NCBI GenBank assembly: GCA_041648665.1
Contig: JBAZOP010000008.1
Coordinates: 1 to 58,057, forward strand
DNA: 58,057 nucleotides
Reading direction: 5' to 3'
From: a bacterium
GTDB taxonomy: Bacteria; UBA10199; 2-02-FULL-44-16; JAAZCA01
The notes under the pieces were generated by a model. It was not told the origin of the DNA. It worked only from the letters and a program-made list of their open reading frames with translations, and ran no database searches. Position numbers and translations under genes: made by a program. Below, in pieces: positions 7,863-14,718 of this stretch. The stretch's first letter is position 1, and each line of letters starts with the position of its first letter.

Positions 7863-8084
7863 CTCTTGTTATGGGAACGGAATCACCAGAGGGTTTAAAA
7901 TACTGTAATGAGAAAGCAGCATCGAGATATTTTCATACTGTTCGCGTGGTTGCGGACTGTTAGTATGATCTCGAATGTTCGTATCTGTGCGAAATGTAGG
8001 GGGGAGAAGTATCTGGTACATAAGTATCTAACGCACGCCGCGCCGCGCCGCCGGCACGCGCCGCCAGAGGGGGAGGCCGGGGGG
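7863..8084. other. Intergenic region between replication and structural operons (A)
   Basis: No convincing gene here. On the minus strand a very G+C-rich tract (8036-8084) follows the HNH gene stop and may fold as a terminator. Then comes A+T-rich sequence with a TATA-like element and TTTTAAA near 7897. One 50-codon ORF exists but lacks a ribosome-binding site and looks random. It is the longest non-coding gap in element A, so it is a candidate site for a rolling-circle double-strand origin; no nick-site motif was identified. Confidence 0.4.
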
Positions 8085-8354
8085 TCAGGGGGCCGACCGC
8101 GCGGGAGAGTCCCCTGTATCGACGGTCGCCACCCGGACGCCGCGAGGCTGATGCAGTCTTGTATGGCAGTCCCGGCAGAGAGTGATCAGGTTCTCCGGGC
8201 TGTCGGGTCCGCCGGCTTCTCGAGTACGTATATGATGGATGGTGAGGTCGCGCCATGTGCCGCACTCCTGACAGGTGAAGCCGTCCCGCTCTAGGATCAT
8301 GGTCCGGAGCGCTAGCCATACCTGCCGGGGAGGTCGGGATCTCCGGGAGCTCAT
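8085..8354 (-). CDS. HNH endonuclease (A)
   Basis: ATG at 8354 overlaps the upstream stop (ATGA), giving 89 aa. The HNH/McrA-type fold is clear: CQECG, then LTIHHIRTREAGG with the catalytic His, the Asn of PENLITLC, and CRDCH as second zinc pair. Free-standing HNH nucleases of this size occur widely in viruses and act in DNA packaging, cleavage or mobility. The gene ends the Rep operon, so a role in replication or genome processing is possible. Confidence 0.85.
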   Translation of the reverse strand: MSSRRSRPPRQVWLALRTMILERDGFTCQECGTWRDLTIHHIRTREAGGPDSPENLITLCRDCHTRLHQPRGVRVATVDTGDSPARSAP

Positions 8355-8578
8355 GATCGGCCCTTCGGACAGACATACCAGGTGTGCGATCTCCGGGACC
8401 ATATCCGGATATCGAAGCGATCTGATGTTTCCGCCAGAAGTTTCATATGCTGTCCGAATTCCTTCGGAGAGATCCCGATCTCCTGGGAGGTTGTCTTCGA
8501 CCGGAAGTACCTCTTCCCATCCCGGGTCCGGATCTCAAGGTGATTTTCTAGATTCGTTGATACTGTCGAGGCTAACAT
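8351..8578 (-). CDS. Winged-helix DNA-binding protein (A)
   Basis: A 75-aa protein with GGAGG 8 nt before ATG 8578. RYFRSKTTSQEIGISPKEFG followed by a helix and the strand/wing IRIWSRRSHTWYVC matches small archaeal winged-helix proteins (R-Y-x-S-K-x-x-x-x-I...L-x-E...I-x-x-W-x-R-S-x-x-T-W). Lies between Rep and HNH genes, coupled to the latter; likely a regulator of replication genes. Confidence 0.65.
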   Translation of the reverse strand: MLASTVSTNLENHLEIRTRDGKRYFRSKTTSQEIGISPKEFGQHMKLLAETSDRFDIRIWSRRSHTWYVCPKGRS

Positions 8579-8644
8579 TTCTTTACCCTCCGTTATGAGT
8601 TCTGATGGCTTTACAGATTCCGCGCCGCTCGTCGAGGGAGCGGA

Positions 8645-10327
8645 CTAGAAGGCCGGTTCCCCCGGCGAGTGTCGTTTCATGATCTCCCATCCTCCCCAAT
8701 TCGCGAGGACCGGCGCGCCCCGGTTCGCTTCGTACACCCAGAGCGGTATTTCGTTCTCTTTCCAGGAGCCGAGGCATTTCCAAAATCCCGTAGGGGCCGG
8801 CTTGTTTTTCTTGACCTGGAGCCGGCGGCTCATCGAGGAGAAGCGTTTATTCACGGACCAATAGAGAGAGAAACCTGATTCCCCGAAAAGGGCTTTCTTG
8901 AGATATTTTTTCAGATAAGCTTCCGGCTTCTGTCCTTTGCAGTCGGCCGGCTGTTCACGTCTCCAATTCCACACGCCGTTATCGTTCTTGATTGAAATCG
9001 GTTTTACAATAGAGCCCTGTCCGCACCGCTCCCAGTCCTTCGAGATTTTGTTTTGCTGTTCAAGATACCGGATCCCGAATATGATAATGTGGGAATGCAG
9101 GAGCCCGTTTTCCTGAAATTCATAGACGGCGAGATAGATCGGCCGCATCCCTGCCGATGATTTTTTTCGCTTCGATGAGGAAATTGTCTCGGAGGAATTT
9201 TCTCCCGAGGAATTTTCTCCCGCGGAAGTTTCTCCCGAGGAGATTTCTTCTAGACGCCTCTTCCATCGCGAGGCACCGGGTTTCGAGAGGTCGATATCCG
9301 GGCCGGGCGTCTTCTTCTTTCGGGGCTTCGAGGGAGGGAGTTTTGATTCGTCTTCTGTGAGGAGCGCTTCGAGTTCTTCGGGAGAGTAATCGGCATCTTT
9401 TAGGATCTTCAGTTCGTTTCGATACTTACGCCTCGCGAGCAGGGACGTGTAGCGGTTCCATGCTTTCCCGAAGTGCCGGTTCGCGTGCCAGAGTGACGGA
9501 TGCCAGCCGCCTTGAGGCGGTGCGGTCGTGAGGGTGAGGAAGACGCCGGACTGATACGCCTTGCTTGCTATGGTGAACGCGGTTTCAAATTCCGTGAGGG
9601 CGTCGATCTTGCGATGGTCGTCCGTAAAGCGCGTGCGATAGGGTAATGTCAGTACGTCGTTTTTTGCCGGGTCGCGTGTCCGGAAGAGGATCTTCCGGTC
9701 CTTGACATCGGCCGTGTAATCATCATACCAGGTGTTCACATCCCAGAGCTTTGATCGCAATGAGGGATCGATCTGCCAGTGATCTGGGTTTTTCTTATCC
9801 GGCTTCTCGATGCCGGGCTTTGGTTTACGGACAAAGAGATCATGATCGGAGATCCGCATCAGGCGTTTCGCCGCCTCGATTCTCTCGGGCCGGCATCGTT
9901 GCGGGATTCTGTACAGCGGATCGATATTTTCCTTATCCGGGGCTGTTTGCACTAGGTTTGAATTTTGCACTTGCCTAATCAAGTCTAGTAACTGTACGGT
10001 CGGGGCGCAGTAGTATCCCGGTTTCTCATCATACTGGATGCCGGACACTCCGAAGAATAGAGACACTAATCCGAGAGATTTCAGCCGAAGAATCCTTCTC
10101 CGCACCCGGTGATAGGTCCGATCGCCGGTCTTACTCGCGGGCGCGATCTGACTGACCATGATAGAAAGCTTTGCACCATCGGGGATCAGGAGCCTCTTCA
10201 GATCGTGATCTTTCCCGTCGTGATGGAAGGTCAGAAGGTCCGCGAGATAGTGGGGATGCGCTGAGGCTAGACGCGAGGCCGATGGGGGAGATGCGGTCTC
10301 CCCCTCCGTCGAGAGGAGAGAGACCAT
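8645..10327 (-). CDS. rep: Rolling-circle replication initiator, HUH superfamily (A)
   Basis: A 560-aa Rep. An N-terminal winged-helix-like segment (~40-95) precedes the nuclease motifs: motif 1 FLTLTT at 263-268, motif 2 HSH at 411-413 followed by IIIFG, and motif 3 YLKKYLKK at 471-478 with two candidate catalytic tyrosines. HUH Reps nick the origin and attach to the 5' end through tyrosine to start rolling-circle replication of small circular genomes. A Ser/Gly/Glu linker (361-392) encoded by 15-bp repeats lies between motifs 1 and 2. A GAGGGT motif precedes ATG 10327. This is the best evidence that element A replicates on its own. Confidence 0.85.
   Translation of the reverse strand: MVSLLSTEGETASPPSASRLASAHPHYLADLLTFHHDGKDHDLKRLLIPDGAKLSIMVSQIAPASKTGDRTYHRVRRRILRLKSLGLVSLFFGVSGIQYDEKPGYYCAPTVQLLDLIRQVQNSNLVQTAPDKENIDPLYRIPQRCRPERIEAAKRLMRISDHDLFVRKPKPGIEKPDKKNPDHWQIDPSLRSKLWDVNTWYDDYTADVKDRKILFRTRDPAKNDVLTLPYRTRFTDDHRKIDALTEFETAFTIASKAYQSGVFLTLTTAPPQGGWHPSLWHANRHFGKAWNRYTSLLARRKYRNELKILKDADYSPEELEALLTEDESKLPPSKPRKKKTPGPDIDLSKPGASRWKRRLEEISSGETSAGENSSGENSSETISSSKRKKSSAGMRPIYLAVYEFQENGLLHSHIIIFGIRYLEQQNKISKDWERCGQGSIVKPISIKNDNGVWNWRREQPADCKGQKPEAYLKKYLKKALFGESGFSLYWSVNKRFSSMSRRLQVKKNKPAPTGFWKCLGSWKENEIPLWVYEANRGAPVLANWGGWEIMKRHSPGEPAF
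9190..9250 (-). repeat. 15-bp tandem repeats inside rep linker
   Basis: Four imperfect 15-bp units (plus strand GGAATTTTCTCCCGA and variants) encode the S-G-E-N/T linker of Rep. They may simply be an expanded flexible linker; a role as Rep-binding iterons is possible but unsupported. Confidence 0.7.
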
Positions 10328-10345
10328 CCGATACCCTCGCAGAGA

Positions 10346-10633
10346 TCAGATGGTCTCGGCTGGTGAGGTTCGTGCAGTGGTTTTGCCGGGCTTTCCATGC
10401 GAGAAGCCGCGTGCCTGATGCCGATGGGATGGATGCTTCCTCACGAGCCCGATCTGTATGCCGTCGAGGTTCTGTTGTCCGCTCTTTCGGGACGGCATGA
10501 AGAGGCAATCCATCATGTAGCATCGATGGCAGAAGTGCCGATCGTAGGACGGCTCATAGTGCGCTTCCCCTTCGATGGGGAGTCCGCAGGCTCCGCACGC
10601 CTGACAGACGAGCCGCGCGAGAATCGGCGGCAT
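10346..10633 (-). CDS. Zinc-finger protein, paralogue of 49943-50182 (A)
   Basis: The ATG at 10633 overlaps the upstream stop (TGATG), giving 95 aa; ATG 10639 is an alternative. The protein shows CGxCGLPIEGEAHYEP, FCHRC, then PSRKSGQQNLDG and GLVRKHP. These blocks are almost identical to the element B protein at 49943-50182. The two Cys pairs suggest a zinc ribbon; the conserved basic C-terminal half may bind nucleic acid. Function unknown. Confidence 0.8.
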   Translation of the reverse strand: MPPILARLVCQACGACGLPIEGEAHYEPSYDRHFCHRCYMMDCLFMPSRKSGQQNLDGIQIGLVRKHPSHRHQARGFSHGKPGKTTARTSPAETI

Positions 10634-10833
10634 CAGCATCCCTTTCCTGCGATGACCTGCTTGGCTTCGGTCCGGACATAGCCGCAGATATTCCCGTACT
10701 CCTGGATGCCGTGCTTGATCTCGGAGCTCATATCGTAGATCGCCTGAAGGATCGGTTTCCCTTCGACGGGATCGCACTCCTCACCCTTTTCATAGTGGGT
10801 TCCGTTATCGGCCCCTGACATCGGGCAGGACAT
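10633..10833 (-). CDS. Small early protein straddling the S boundary (A version)
   Basis: ATG at 10833 overlaps the upstream stop (TGATG), giving 66 aa. The first 39 codons (to MSSEI, base 10717) are identical to the start of the element B gene that ends at 57577. Beyond that the A version has a short, different tail (HGIQEYGNICGY...) while the B version has a ~126-aa one. The boundary of the identical segment lies inside this gene. Confidence 0.75.
   Translation of the reverse strand: MSCPMSGADNGTHYEKGEECDPVEGKPILQAIYDMSSEIKHGIQEYGNICGYVRTEAKQVIAGKGC
10717..10816. repeat. Shared segment S, left end (copy of 57958-58057)
   Basis: 100 bp identical to the last 100 bp of the window, starting at GATCTCGGAGCTCAT; the bases just before differ. 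It implies element B closes on itself at about 47,241 bp. Confidence 0.95.
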
Positions 10834-11144
10834 CACTGCACCTCCATGGAGACATCCACGATATCATGGAAACAGCAGACCGCACTACCCGCCGGATGGA
10901 CGGTGTTCTCATCGCTGATCCAGCGGCCACGGAATGGGTGGGGAGGGTGCTCGGCCTTGAAGATCCTCCGACCACAGAGGACGCATCGCTCGGCTTTTTT
11001 TCCCTTGTTCGCGCCCGTCTTCCCGACGGTCTTCCCCACCACCTCACCGCCGCACTTCGAACATCGCACATTCTTGATCGACGTGCCCTTCCCCGCGAAG
11101 TAACGGACATCGGAGCCGCAGTCCCTACACGTACCCCGCCCCAT
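10833..11144 (-). CDS. Double zinc-ribbon protein in shared segment S
   Basis: ATG at 11144 directly follows the upstream TAG. The 103-aa protein has CRDCGSD, CSKCGGE and CVLCGRR Cys pairs, a Lys/Gly-rich linker (GKTVGKTGANKGKKAE), and a C-terminal His/Cys region (HPPHPFRGRW...CCFHDIVDV). Zinc-binding fold likely; possibly a transcription or replication adaptor. It lies entirely within the segment inferred to be common to both elements. Confidence 0.75.
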   Translation of the reverse strand: MGRGTCRDCGSDVRYFAGKGTSIKNVRCSKCGGEVVGKTVGKTGANKGKKAERCVLCGRRIFKAEHPPHPFRGRWISDENTVHPAGSAVCCFHDIVDVSMEVQ

Positions 11145-11378
11145 CTACCTCGACCCCCTGAAGAGGCTCCGCACGACGTAGCGCAGACGCACCATGAACG
11201 CCCTCAAGGGCTGCTTATGCAGGCCCCGAAGATCGCGGACATTCGGGCTCCTCCACCCCTGCTCGTTGTAACGGGCATGCGTCGGCATCCACTGATCGCG
11301 TATCTCCGCGTGGATGCGGGCTCGCACCGCCGGATCGGGACGGTGACTCACGTAATGGCCTTCGACAACTGGTAGCAT
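11145..11378 (-). CDS. Small basic protein spanning the S boundary (B version)
   Basis: 77 aa, ATG at 11378. The C-terminal part from RARIHAEIRDQW is identical to the protein at 1-163, while the first 19 residues differ. Conserved blocks WMPTHARYNEQGWRSP and NVRDLRGLHKQP, then a basic tail. It is downstream of PCNA in element B. Function unknown. Confidence 0.7.
   Translation of the reverse strand: MLPVVEGHYVSHRPDPAVRARIHAEIRDQWMPTHARYNEQGWRSPNVRDLRGLHKQPLRAFMVRLRYVVRSLFRGSR
11195..11321. repeat. Shared segment S, right end (copy of 1-127)
   Basis: 127 bp identical to the first 127 bp of the window; divergence begins at 11322 inside the gene 11145-11378, whose flanking codons still look homologous between copies. 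Segment S as a whole is inferred as 10717-11321 (605 bp); its middle part is seen only once here. Confidence 0.95.
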
Positions 11379-11384
11379 GACCCC

Positions 11385-12107
11385 TCACTCCTGCTCGATT
11401 CTGGGCGCGAGGAGGTACGTGAACCCTATCCCGCCACCGATGCTCCACGTGAGCAGGATCGGCTGCTTGTCTGCCATCGCGATCCCGACCTCACCGTCGA
11501 GATGCTTGATGATGGCCTTCAGGTACTCAAGCGAGTAGAGGCCGAAGGCATCACCCTGCACACCATCCGCGGTGAGCTTGACGAAGACCCGTGTTCCGAT
11601 ATCCTCGTCTCCGCTCTCGAAACAGACGACATCGCCGTGGATCATCACCTTCACCTTGTCGTTGAAGGCCTGCGCCACCTTGAGCGACTCCTGGAGTGCA
11701 GCTGCACCGATCAGGGCCTTCGTGGCGAGATCGGCTCTCGGCTCGTTCGGATCCTGGCGCACGGTCTTCTCGTCGAGGTTCGCGAACGTCATCTCGACCT
11801 GGCCGATCGTGATCTGTGTCCGGGCCTTCGTGACCTCGATCACAGCGTCGTCGTTCTCGGCGATGCTGCATTTCGAGAGAGCTTCGTGGAGCTGCTTGAG
11901 GTTCATGCACCACGTCGCGGGCTTGCCGTCCGCGGAGAGGAACGCCTCCTTCTCGCACGTGACGGCGATCATGGCGGAGTTGCTGGCATCGACGCTCCGC
12001 AGCCAGAGGCGATTATCCTCGTAGTGGAGGCGGCCTTCGCCGATCGTGTCCTTGAGCGCCGCGACCATCTTCTTGAACATCGGCGCCTCCAGGGCAATCT
12101 TTGCCAT
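11385..12107 (-). CDS. pcn: PCNA DNA sliding clamp
   Basis: A 240-aa clamp with the two-domain PCNA pattern: FKKMVAALKDTIGEGRLHYE, LWLRSVDASNSAMIAV (central-loop start), CMNLKQLHEALSKC, then FGLYSLEYLKAIIKHL and the C-terminal strand GIGFTYLLAPRIE. It would form a trimeric ring that tethers host DNA polymerase and other enzymes to viral DNA. No DNA polymerase gene is present, so the virus probably redirects the host replisome with its own clamp. Lies in the early operon just before the S genes. Confidence 0.93.
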   Translation of the reverse strand: MAKIALEAPMFKKMVAALKDTIGEGRLHYEDNRLWLRSVDASNSAMIAVTCEKEAFLSADGKPATWCMNLKQLHEALSKCSIAENDDAVIEVTKARTQITIGQVEMTFANLDEKTVRQDPNEPRADLATKALIGAAALQESLKVAQAFNDKVKVMIHGDVVCFESGDEDIGTRVFVKLTADGVQGDAFGLYSLEYLKAIIKHLDGEVGIAMADKQPILLTWSIGGGIGFTYLLAPRIEQE

Positions 12108-12110
12108 CCT

Positions 12111-12359
12111 CTAGGCCCCCTGCGGCACGATGAGGCCCGAGCTGGGATCGGCGCGATACCGGCCGTGGGTCGCGTTCGGCCGCGTCCACGCGAACAGGCG
12201 CTCGCACTCGTCGCACAGGAGATCGCCATCGGCATCGATGACCTCGCCGGGTGCCCGTTTGTGGAGCCCGCAGAGGCTCGTTGAACGGCCCCGGGGGAAG
12301 TAGTGGAGTGCCTGCATGAGATCCGTTGGTGGCTTCTGCCATCCTTCATGCATCGCCAT
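12111..12359 (-). CDS. Small zinc-ribbon-like protein
   Basis: ATG at 12359 overlaps the upstream stop (TGATG), giving 82 aa. SLCGLHKRAPG followed by LLCDECERLFAW gives a C-x2-H...C-x2-C pattern, consistent with one zinc site. Immediately upstream of PCNA in the early operon. Function unknown. Confidence 0.65.
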   Translation of the reverse strand: MAMHEGWQKPPTDLMQALHYFPRGRSTSLCGLHKRAPGEVIDADGDLLCDECERLFAWTRPNATHGRYRADPSSGLIVPQGA

Positions 12360-12592
12360 CACCGCCCTCGGCGGCGCGATGGCGTCGCCGACACCGGCAG
12401 GGGCCGGGGATCGAGATCCGCAGCGTTGACGAGCTGCCGGAAGGTCTGACGGGTCGCGTCCATGTACTCGATGATGGCCGTGCCGGTCTTGCGGTTCACG
12501 CTCGTCACCCAGGCCGCGATCCGCCTGCCCTTTGGGTCCCGCCACCAGACCGTCGCATCGGCACTGAGTGAGATGATCGGTGCGTTGTTCAT
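12359..12592 (-). CDS. 77-aa SH3/KOW-like small protein
   Basis: The start overlaps the upstream stop (ATGA). ATVWWRDPKGRRIAAWVTSV followed by GTAIIEYMDATRQTF looks like a small beta-barrel, resembling the N-terminal module of the protein at 46765-47328. The C-terminus is basic (SATPSRRRGR). A nucleic-acid-binding accessory role is inferred. Confidence 0.6.
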   Translation of the reverse strand: MNNAPIISLSADATVWWRDPKGRRIAAWVTSVNRKTGTAIIEYMDATRQTFRQLVNAADLDPRPLPVSATPSRRRGR

Positions 12593-13440
12593 GAGAACCG
12601 CTCCTGCACCGATTCAATACCAGAATCGAAGACGAACTGCGCGGCTTCGTCGAGCGTGTCGGCGAGCCCTTCCCGGATGATTGCCTGAAGGATCTTCTGA
12701 TCCATGCTATCGGCCACGATTCGGCAGGTCGTCCCGGCACGGGTGATGACCGGCATGGGTTTCGGCGGATCCCTCCGTACCGGAGCTGGTACCGGGGTAG
12801 GGGGTTCCTCCCGCTTCACTGCTGGAATCTCGGCGGCCTTCTCTTCAGCGATCGCATGGTCGTCGAACTTGTGATCGAAGATCTGTTTTCCTGTTTGGAA
12901 CGGGCTCTTCTTCTGTTCTTTGCCAATATTGGCGGTTTTCATGGTGGCGACATGCCCGTTCTTGGTGACATACTTCCGTTCACCGGAGGGTGAAAAGCTA
13001 GGTAATTTTGGCAAGCTTTCACTGCGGAGCTTCCTCACAAGTACGTCAGAGACGTGACACTTCGTCGCGATCATGCCATCAGACCAGGTACTCCATTCCG
13101 GGTCTTTCAACATCTTCTCGACCGCGATCCGCTTGTCCTCGTTCGTCCGGCGGAACCCGTGATTCGCATTCGCCCCCAGCGCATAGAGAATGGCATCGCG
13201 GATCGTGCCCTGGAAGACCGTGCAGTCGAGCCCGGTCAGGCCCGCCTTCAAGGCTGCATGATAGCGGTGGTAGCCATCGACGATGACGTAATGGCCGTCG
13301 ATCTGGAAGACGTCAATAGCGGGGAAGACCGCGCCCTGCTTCATATCCTCGCTGTACTCGTCCACGATCGCTTCATCGATGGTGACGCGGGGCTGCGTCT
13401 CCTTGTGCTGGATGATCTTGCCTAAGGGGATGGCGACCAT
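12589..13440 (-). CDS. ParB/Srx-domain DNA-binding protein
   Basis: ATG at 13440 overlaps the upstream stop (TGATG), giving 283 aa. The N-terminal ParB-like domain includes QPRVTIDEAIVDEYSEDMK, a PAIDVF strand and the signature DGYHRYHAALKAG. A helix-turn-helix region follows (DGMIATKCHVSDVLVRKLR), then a Pro/Lys-rich linker and a C-terminal helical tail. ParB-fold proteins act in plasmid or virus partition, transcription control or as nucleases. No ParA partner is visible, so a regulatory or nuclease role is as likely as partition. Confidence 0.8.
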   Translation of the reverse strand: MVAIPLGKIIQHKETQPRVTIDEAIVDEYSEDMKQGAVFPAIDVFQIDGHYVIVDGYHRYHAALKAGLTGLDCTVFQGTIRDAILYALGANANHGFRRTNEDKRIAVEKMLKDPEWSTWSDGMIATKCHVSDVLVRKLRSESLPKLPSFSPSGERKYVTKNGHVATMKTANIGKEQKKSPFQTGKQIFDHKFDDHAIAEEKAAEIPAVKREEPPTPVPAPVRRDPPKPMPVITRAGTTCRIVADSMDQKILQAIIREGLADTLDEAAQFVFDSGIESVQERFS

Positions 13441-13586
13441 CAGATCACCTCGTCGAGCGACTTCCACGCCGGTTTGACCTCTCCCCACGGGCAGGTATCT
13501 GGCGTTCGAACATCTTGGATATCGTCGTCGGTCGACAGAAGACACGGGCGGTTGCACTCTTCGCCTTGGCAAAAGAATATCGCCAT
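13440..13586 (-). CDS. 48-aa Cys-containing protein
   Basis: ATG at 13586 overlaps the upstream stop (TGATG) and the stop overlaps the ParB-like start (TGATG). Sequence begins MAIFFCQGEECNRPCLL and has a CPWGE further on; four Cys may bind zinc. One of a run of tiny coupled genes. Confidence 0.6.
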   Translation of the reverse strand: MAIFFCQGEECNRPCLLSTDDDIQDVRTPDTCPWGEVKPAWKSLDEVI

Positions 13587-13699
13587 CAGGCATCCCTCCC
13601 GACAGAGCACCGGGCGCACGCGAGCTCGTCCGTCTCCTCGCACTCGAGGCAGAGGGCGATCTCCTCGCACTCCGGGCAGCCGTCAATGAGGTCCGGCAT
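13586..13699 (-). CDS. 37-aa zinc-knuckle-like protein
   Basis: Starts MPDLIDGCPECEEIALCLEC and ends with CARCSVGRDA: three CxxC pairs in 37 residues. Overlaps both neighbours by TGATG. Its nucleotide context (ccggcatca-tcatacccccggagttc) is very like that around 489 in element A. Confidence 0.6.
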   Translation of the reverse strand: MPDLIDGCPECEEIALCLECEETDELACARCSVGRDA

Positions 13700-13824
13700 C
13701 AGTCATACCCCCGGAGTTCCTCGACGGCCTTCGCCTCGGACTCGCAGCGATCGCAGGTATCGTCGTCGGTGCAGGTGCAGTTCGCGCACCGGCAATCATT
13801 GCGGCCCTCGAAGCGGTCCGCCAT
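13699..13824 (-). CDS. 41-aa Cys-rich protein
   Basis: Starts MADRFEGRNDCRCANCTCTD, continues with CDRCESEAK and ends EELRGYD, the same ending motif as the element A protein at 489-908. Six Cys suggest metal binding. Abuts the upstream stop and overlaps the downstream start (TGATG). Confidence 0.6.
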   Translation of the reverse strand: MADRFEGRNDCRCANCTCTDDDTCDRCESEAKAVEELRGYD

Positions 13825-13986
13825 CTAGGCCACCTCCTCAGCCGGATAATGAACCTCATGACCGCATCCCGGACAGGAATACCCCGTAACGATGAAGAGC
13901 GGCCGGACATCCTCTTCCTCGCACTCGACCTTGACTTCGATGCATCCATCAGGGACGATCTGCCCGCAGCATTCGCACCGGACCAT
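13825..13986 (-). CDS. 53-aa zinc-ribbon protein
   Basis: MVRCECCGQIVPDGC and SCPGCGHEVHYPAEE give two Cys pairs about 30 residues apart, typical of a zinc ribbon. ATG 13986 overlaps the upstream stop (TGATG); ATG 13992 is an alternative start. Confidence 0.65.
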   Translation of the reverse strand: MVRCECCGQIVPDGCIEVKVECEEEDVRPLFIVTGYSCPGCGHEVHYPAEEVA

Positions 13987-14414
13987 CAGCATCCCTCCAT
14001 GGGCGCGAGCTCCTGGACGATCGCCAGCACGGGTCCGCCGAACTTGCACTCGTGGACGGCATAGCACGCTTTCCCACTCTCCCCGCAGAAATTGACCGCG
14101 TGCTTCCTCCGGGCCTTCACCCTCTCGAGGAACAGGCAGATCCCGCAGGTATCGCAGTGCGGCTCGAACGGCTTGCCTGTCTTCGCGTATATGTCCTGAA
14201 CCTCGACGATGCGCCGGACGATACCCTTCGTGGGCACGGCATCCGGACGGCTCCAGAGGCCTCGCTCGGTCTCGGTATGCGGAGCCGCATCCGCCGCCAG
14301 AGCGGCGAAGGTATTATCTTTCAGTACCAATGATTGACGGGGTGTAGCGGTGCCCTCGCAGTTTCCTAGGCCGTGAGAGGCGGCTACCCCTATGCTGGTG
14401 CTTTTTGCTGACAA
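13986..14414 (-). CDS. Cys-rich early protein, homologue of 489-908
   Basis: The best start is TTG at 14414, preceded by GAGGAGG at 7-8 nt, giving 142 aa. It contains LKDNTFAALAADA (matching the element A homologue), then CDTCGICLFLERV, NFCGESGKACYAVHECKFGG: six or more Cys, probably binding zinc or an Fe-S cluster. It overlaps the preceding small gene by 25 nt. Third gene of the cassette shared by both elements. Function unknown. Confidence 0.65.
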   Translation of the reverse strand: MSAKSTSIGVAASHGLGNCEGTATPRQSLVLKDNTFAALAADAAPHTETERGLWSRPDAVPTKGIVRRIVEVQDIYAKTGKPFEPHCDTCGICLFLERVKARRKHAVNFCGESGKACYAVHECKFGGPVLAIVQELAPMEGC

Positions 14415-14533
14415 TTCGATTCCTCCTCGATGATTCTCGCTGTTCCTGCGTCGATACGGCGCATCCAGACGGCATACGCAAGGATATCCACGGATTCCAT
14501 CCTCGCGAGCTCCTGGCGCGTGATCTCTTTCAT
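14390..14533 (-). CDS. 47-aa early protein, homologue of 890-1030
   Basis: ATG at 14533 overlaps the stop of the RHH gene (ATGA). MKEITRQELARMES and WMRRIDAGTARIIEE match the element A protein at 890-1030. Probably all-helical. Second gene of the shared early cassette. Confidence 0.7.
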   Translation of the reverse strand: MKEITRQELARMESVDILAYAVWMRRIDAGTARIIEEESNCQQKAPA

Positions 14534-14718
14534 GACGTCTCGCCCCCTTTGGCATTGGCATGCGTCGGCACCGTGGTCCCCAGCGCATCGGCCTGGCGAT
14601 CGATGAGGTAGCGGATCGCGCCGCTGACATCGGAGGCATACCCAAGATCGACCATCTTCTGCAGAGTCTCGATCTGGCGAGTCGTCAGTCTGCTATTCAC
14701 TTGGGCTTCGTATCCCAT
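14530..14718 (-). CDS. Ribbon-helix-helix regulator (B)
   Basis: A 62-aa protein with strand QVNSRLT, helix TRQIETLQKMVDLGY and helix VSGAIRYLIDRQADAL, the RHH/CopG pattern. It heads the small-gene cassette shared with element A and overlaps the end of the integrase-like gene by 22 nt. Likely controls the early operon. Confidence 0.7.
   Translation of the reverse strand: MGYEAQVNSRLTTRQIETLQKMVDLGYASDVSGAIRYLIDRQADALGTTVPTHANAKGGETS

Noticed and set aside
12589..13686. Longer start for the ParB-like gene
   Set aside because: The extra N-terminal stretch is Arg/Ser-rich and overlaps three small Cys-rich genes; ATG 13440 with TGATG coupling is better.
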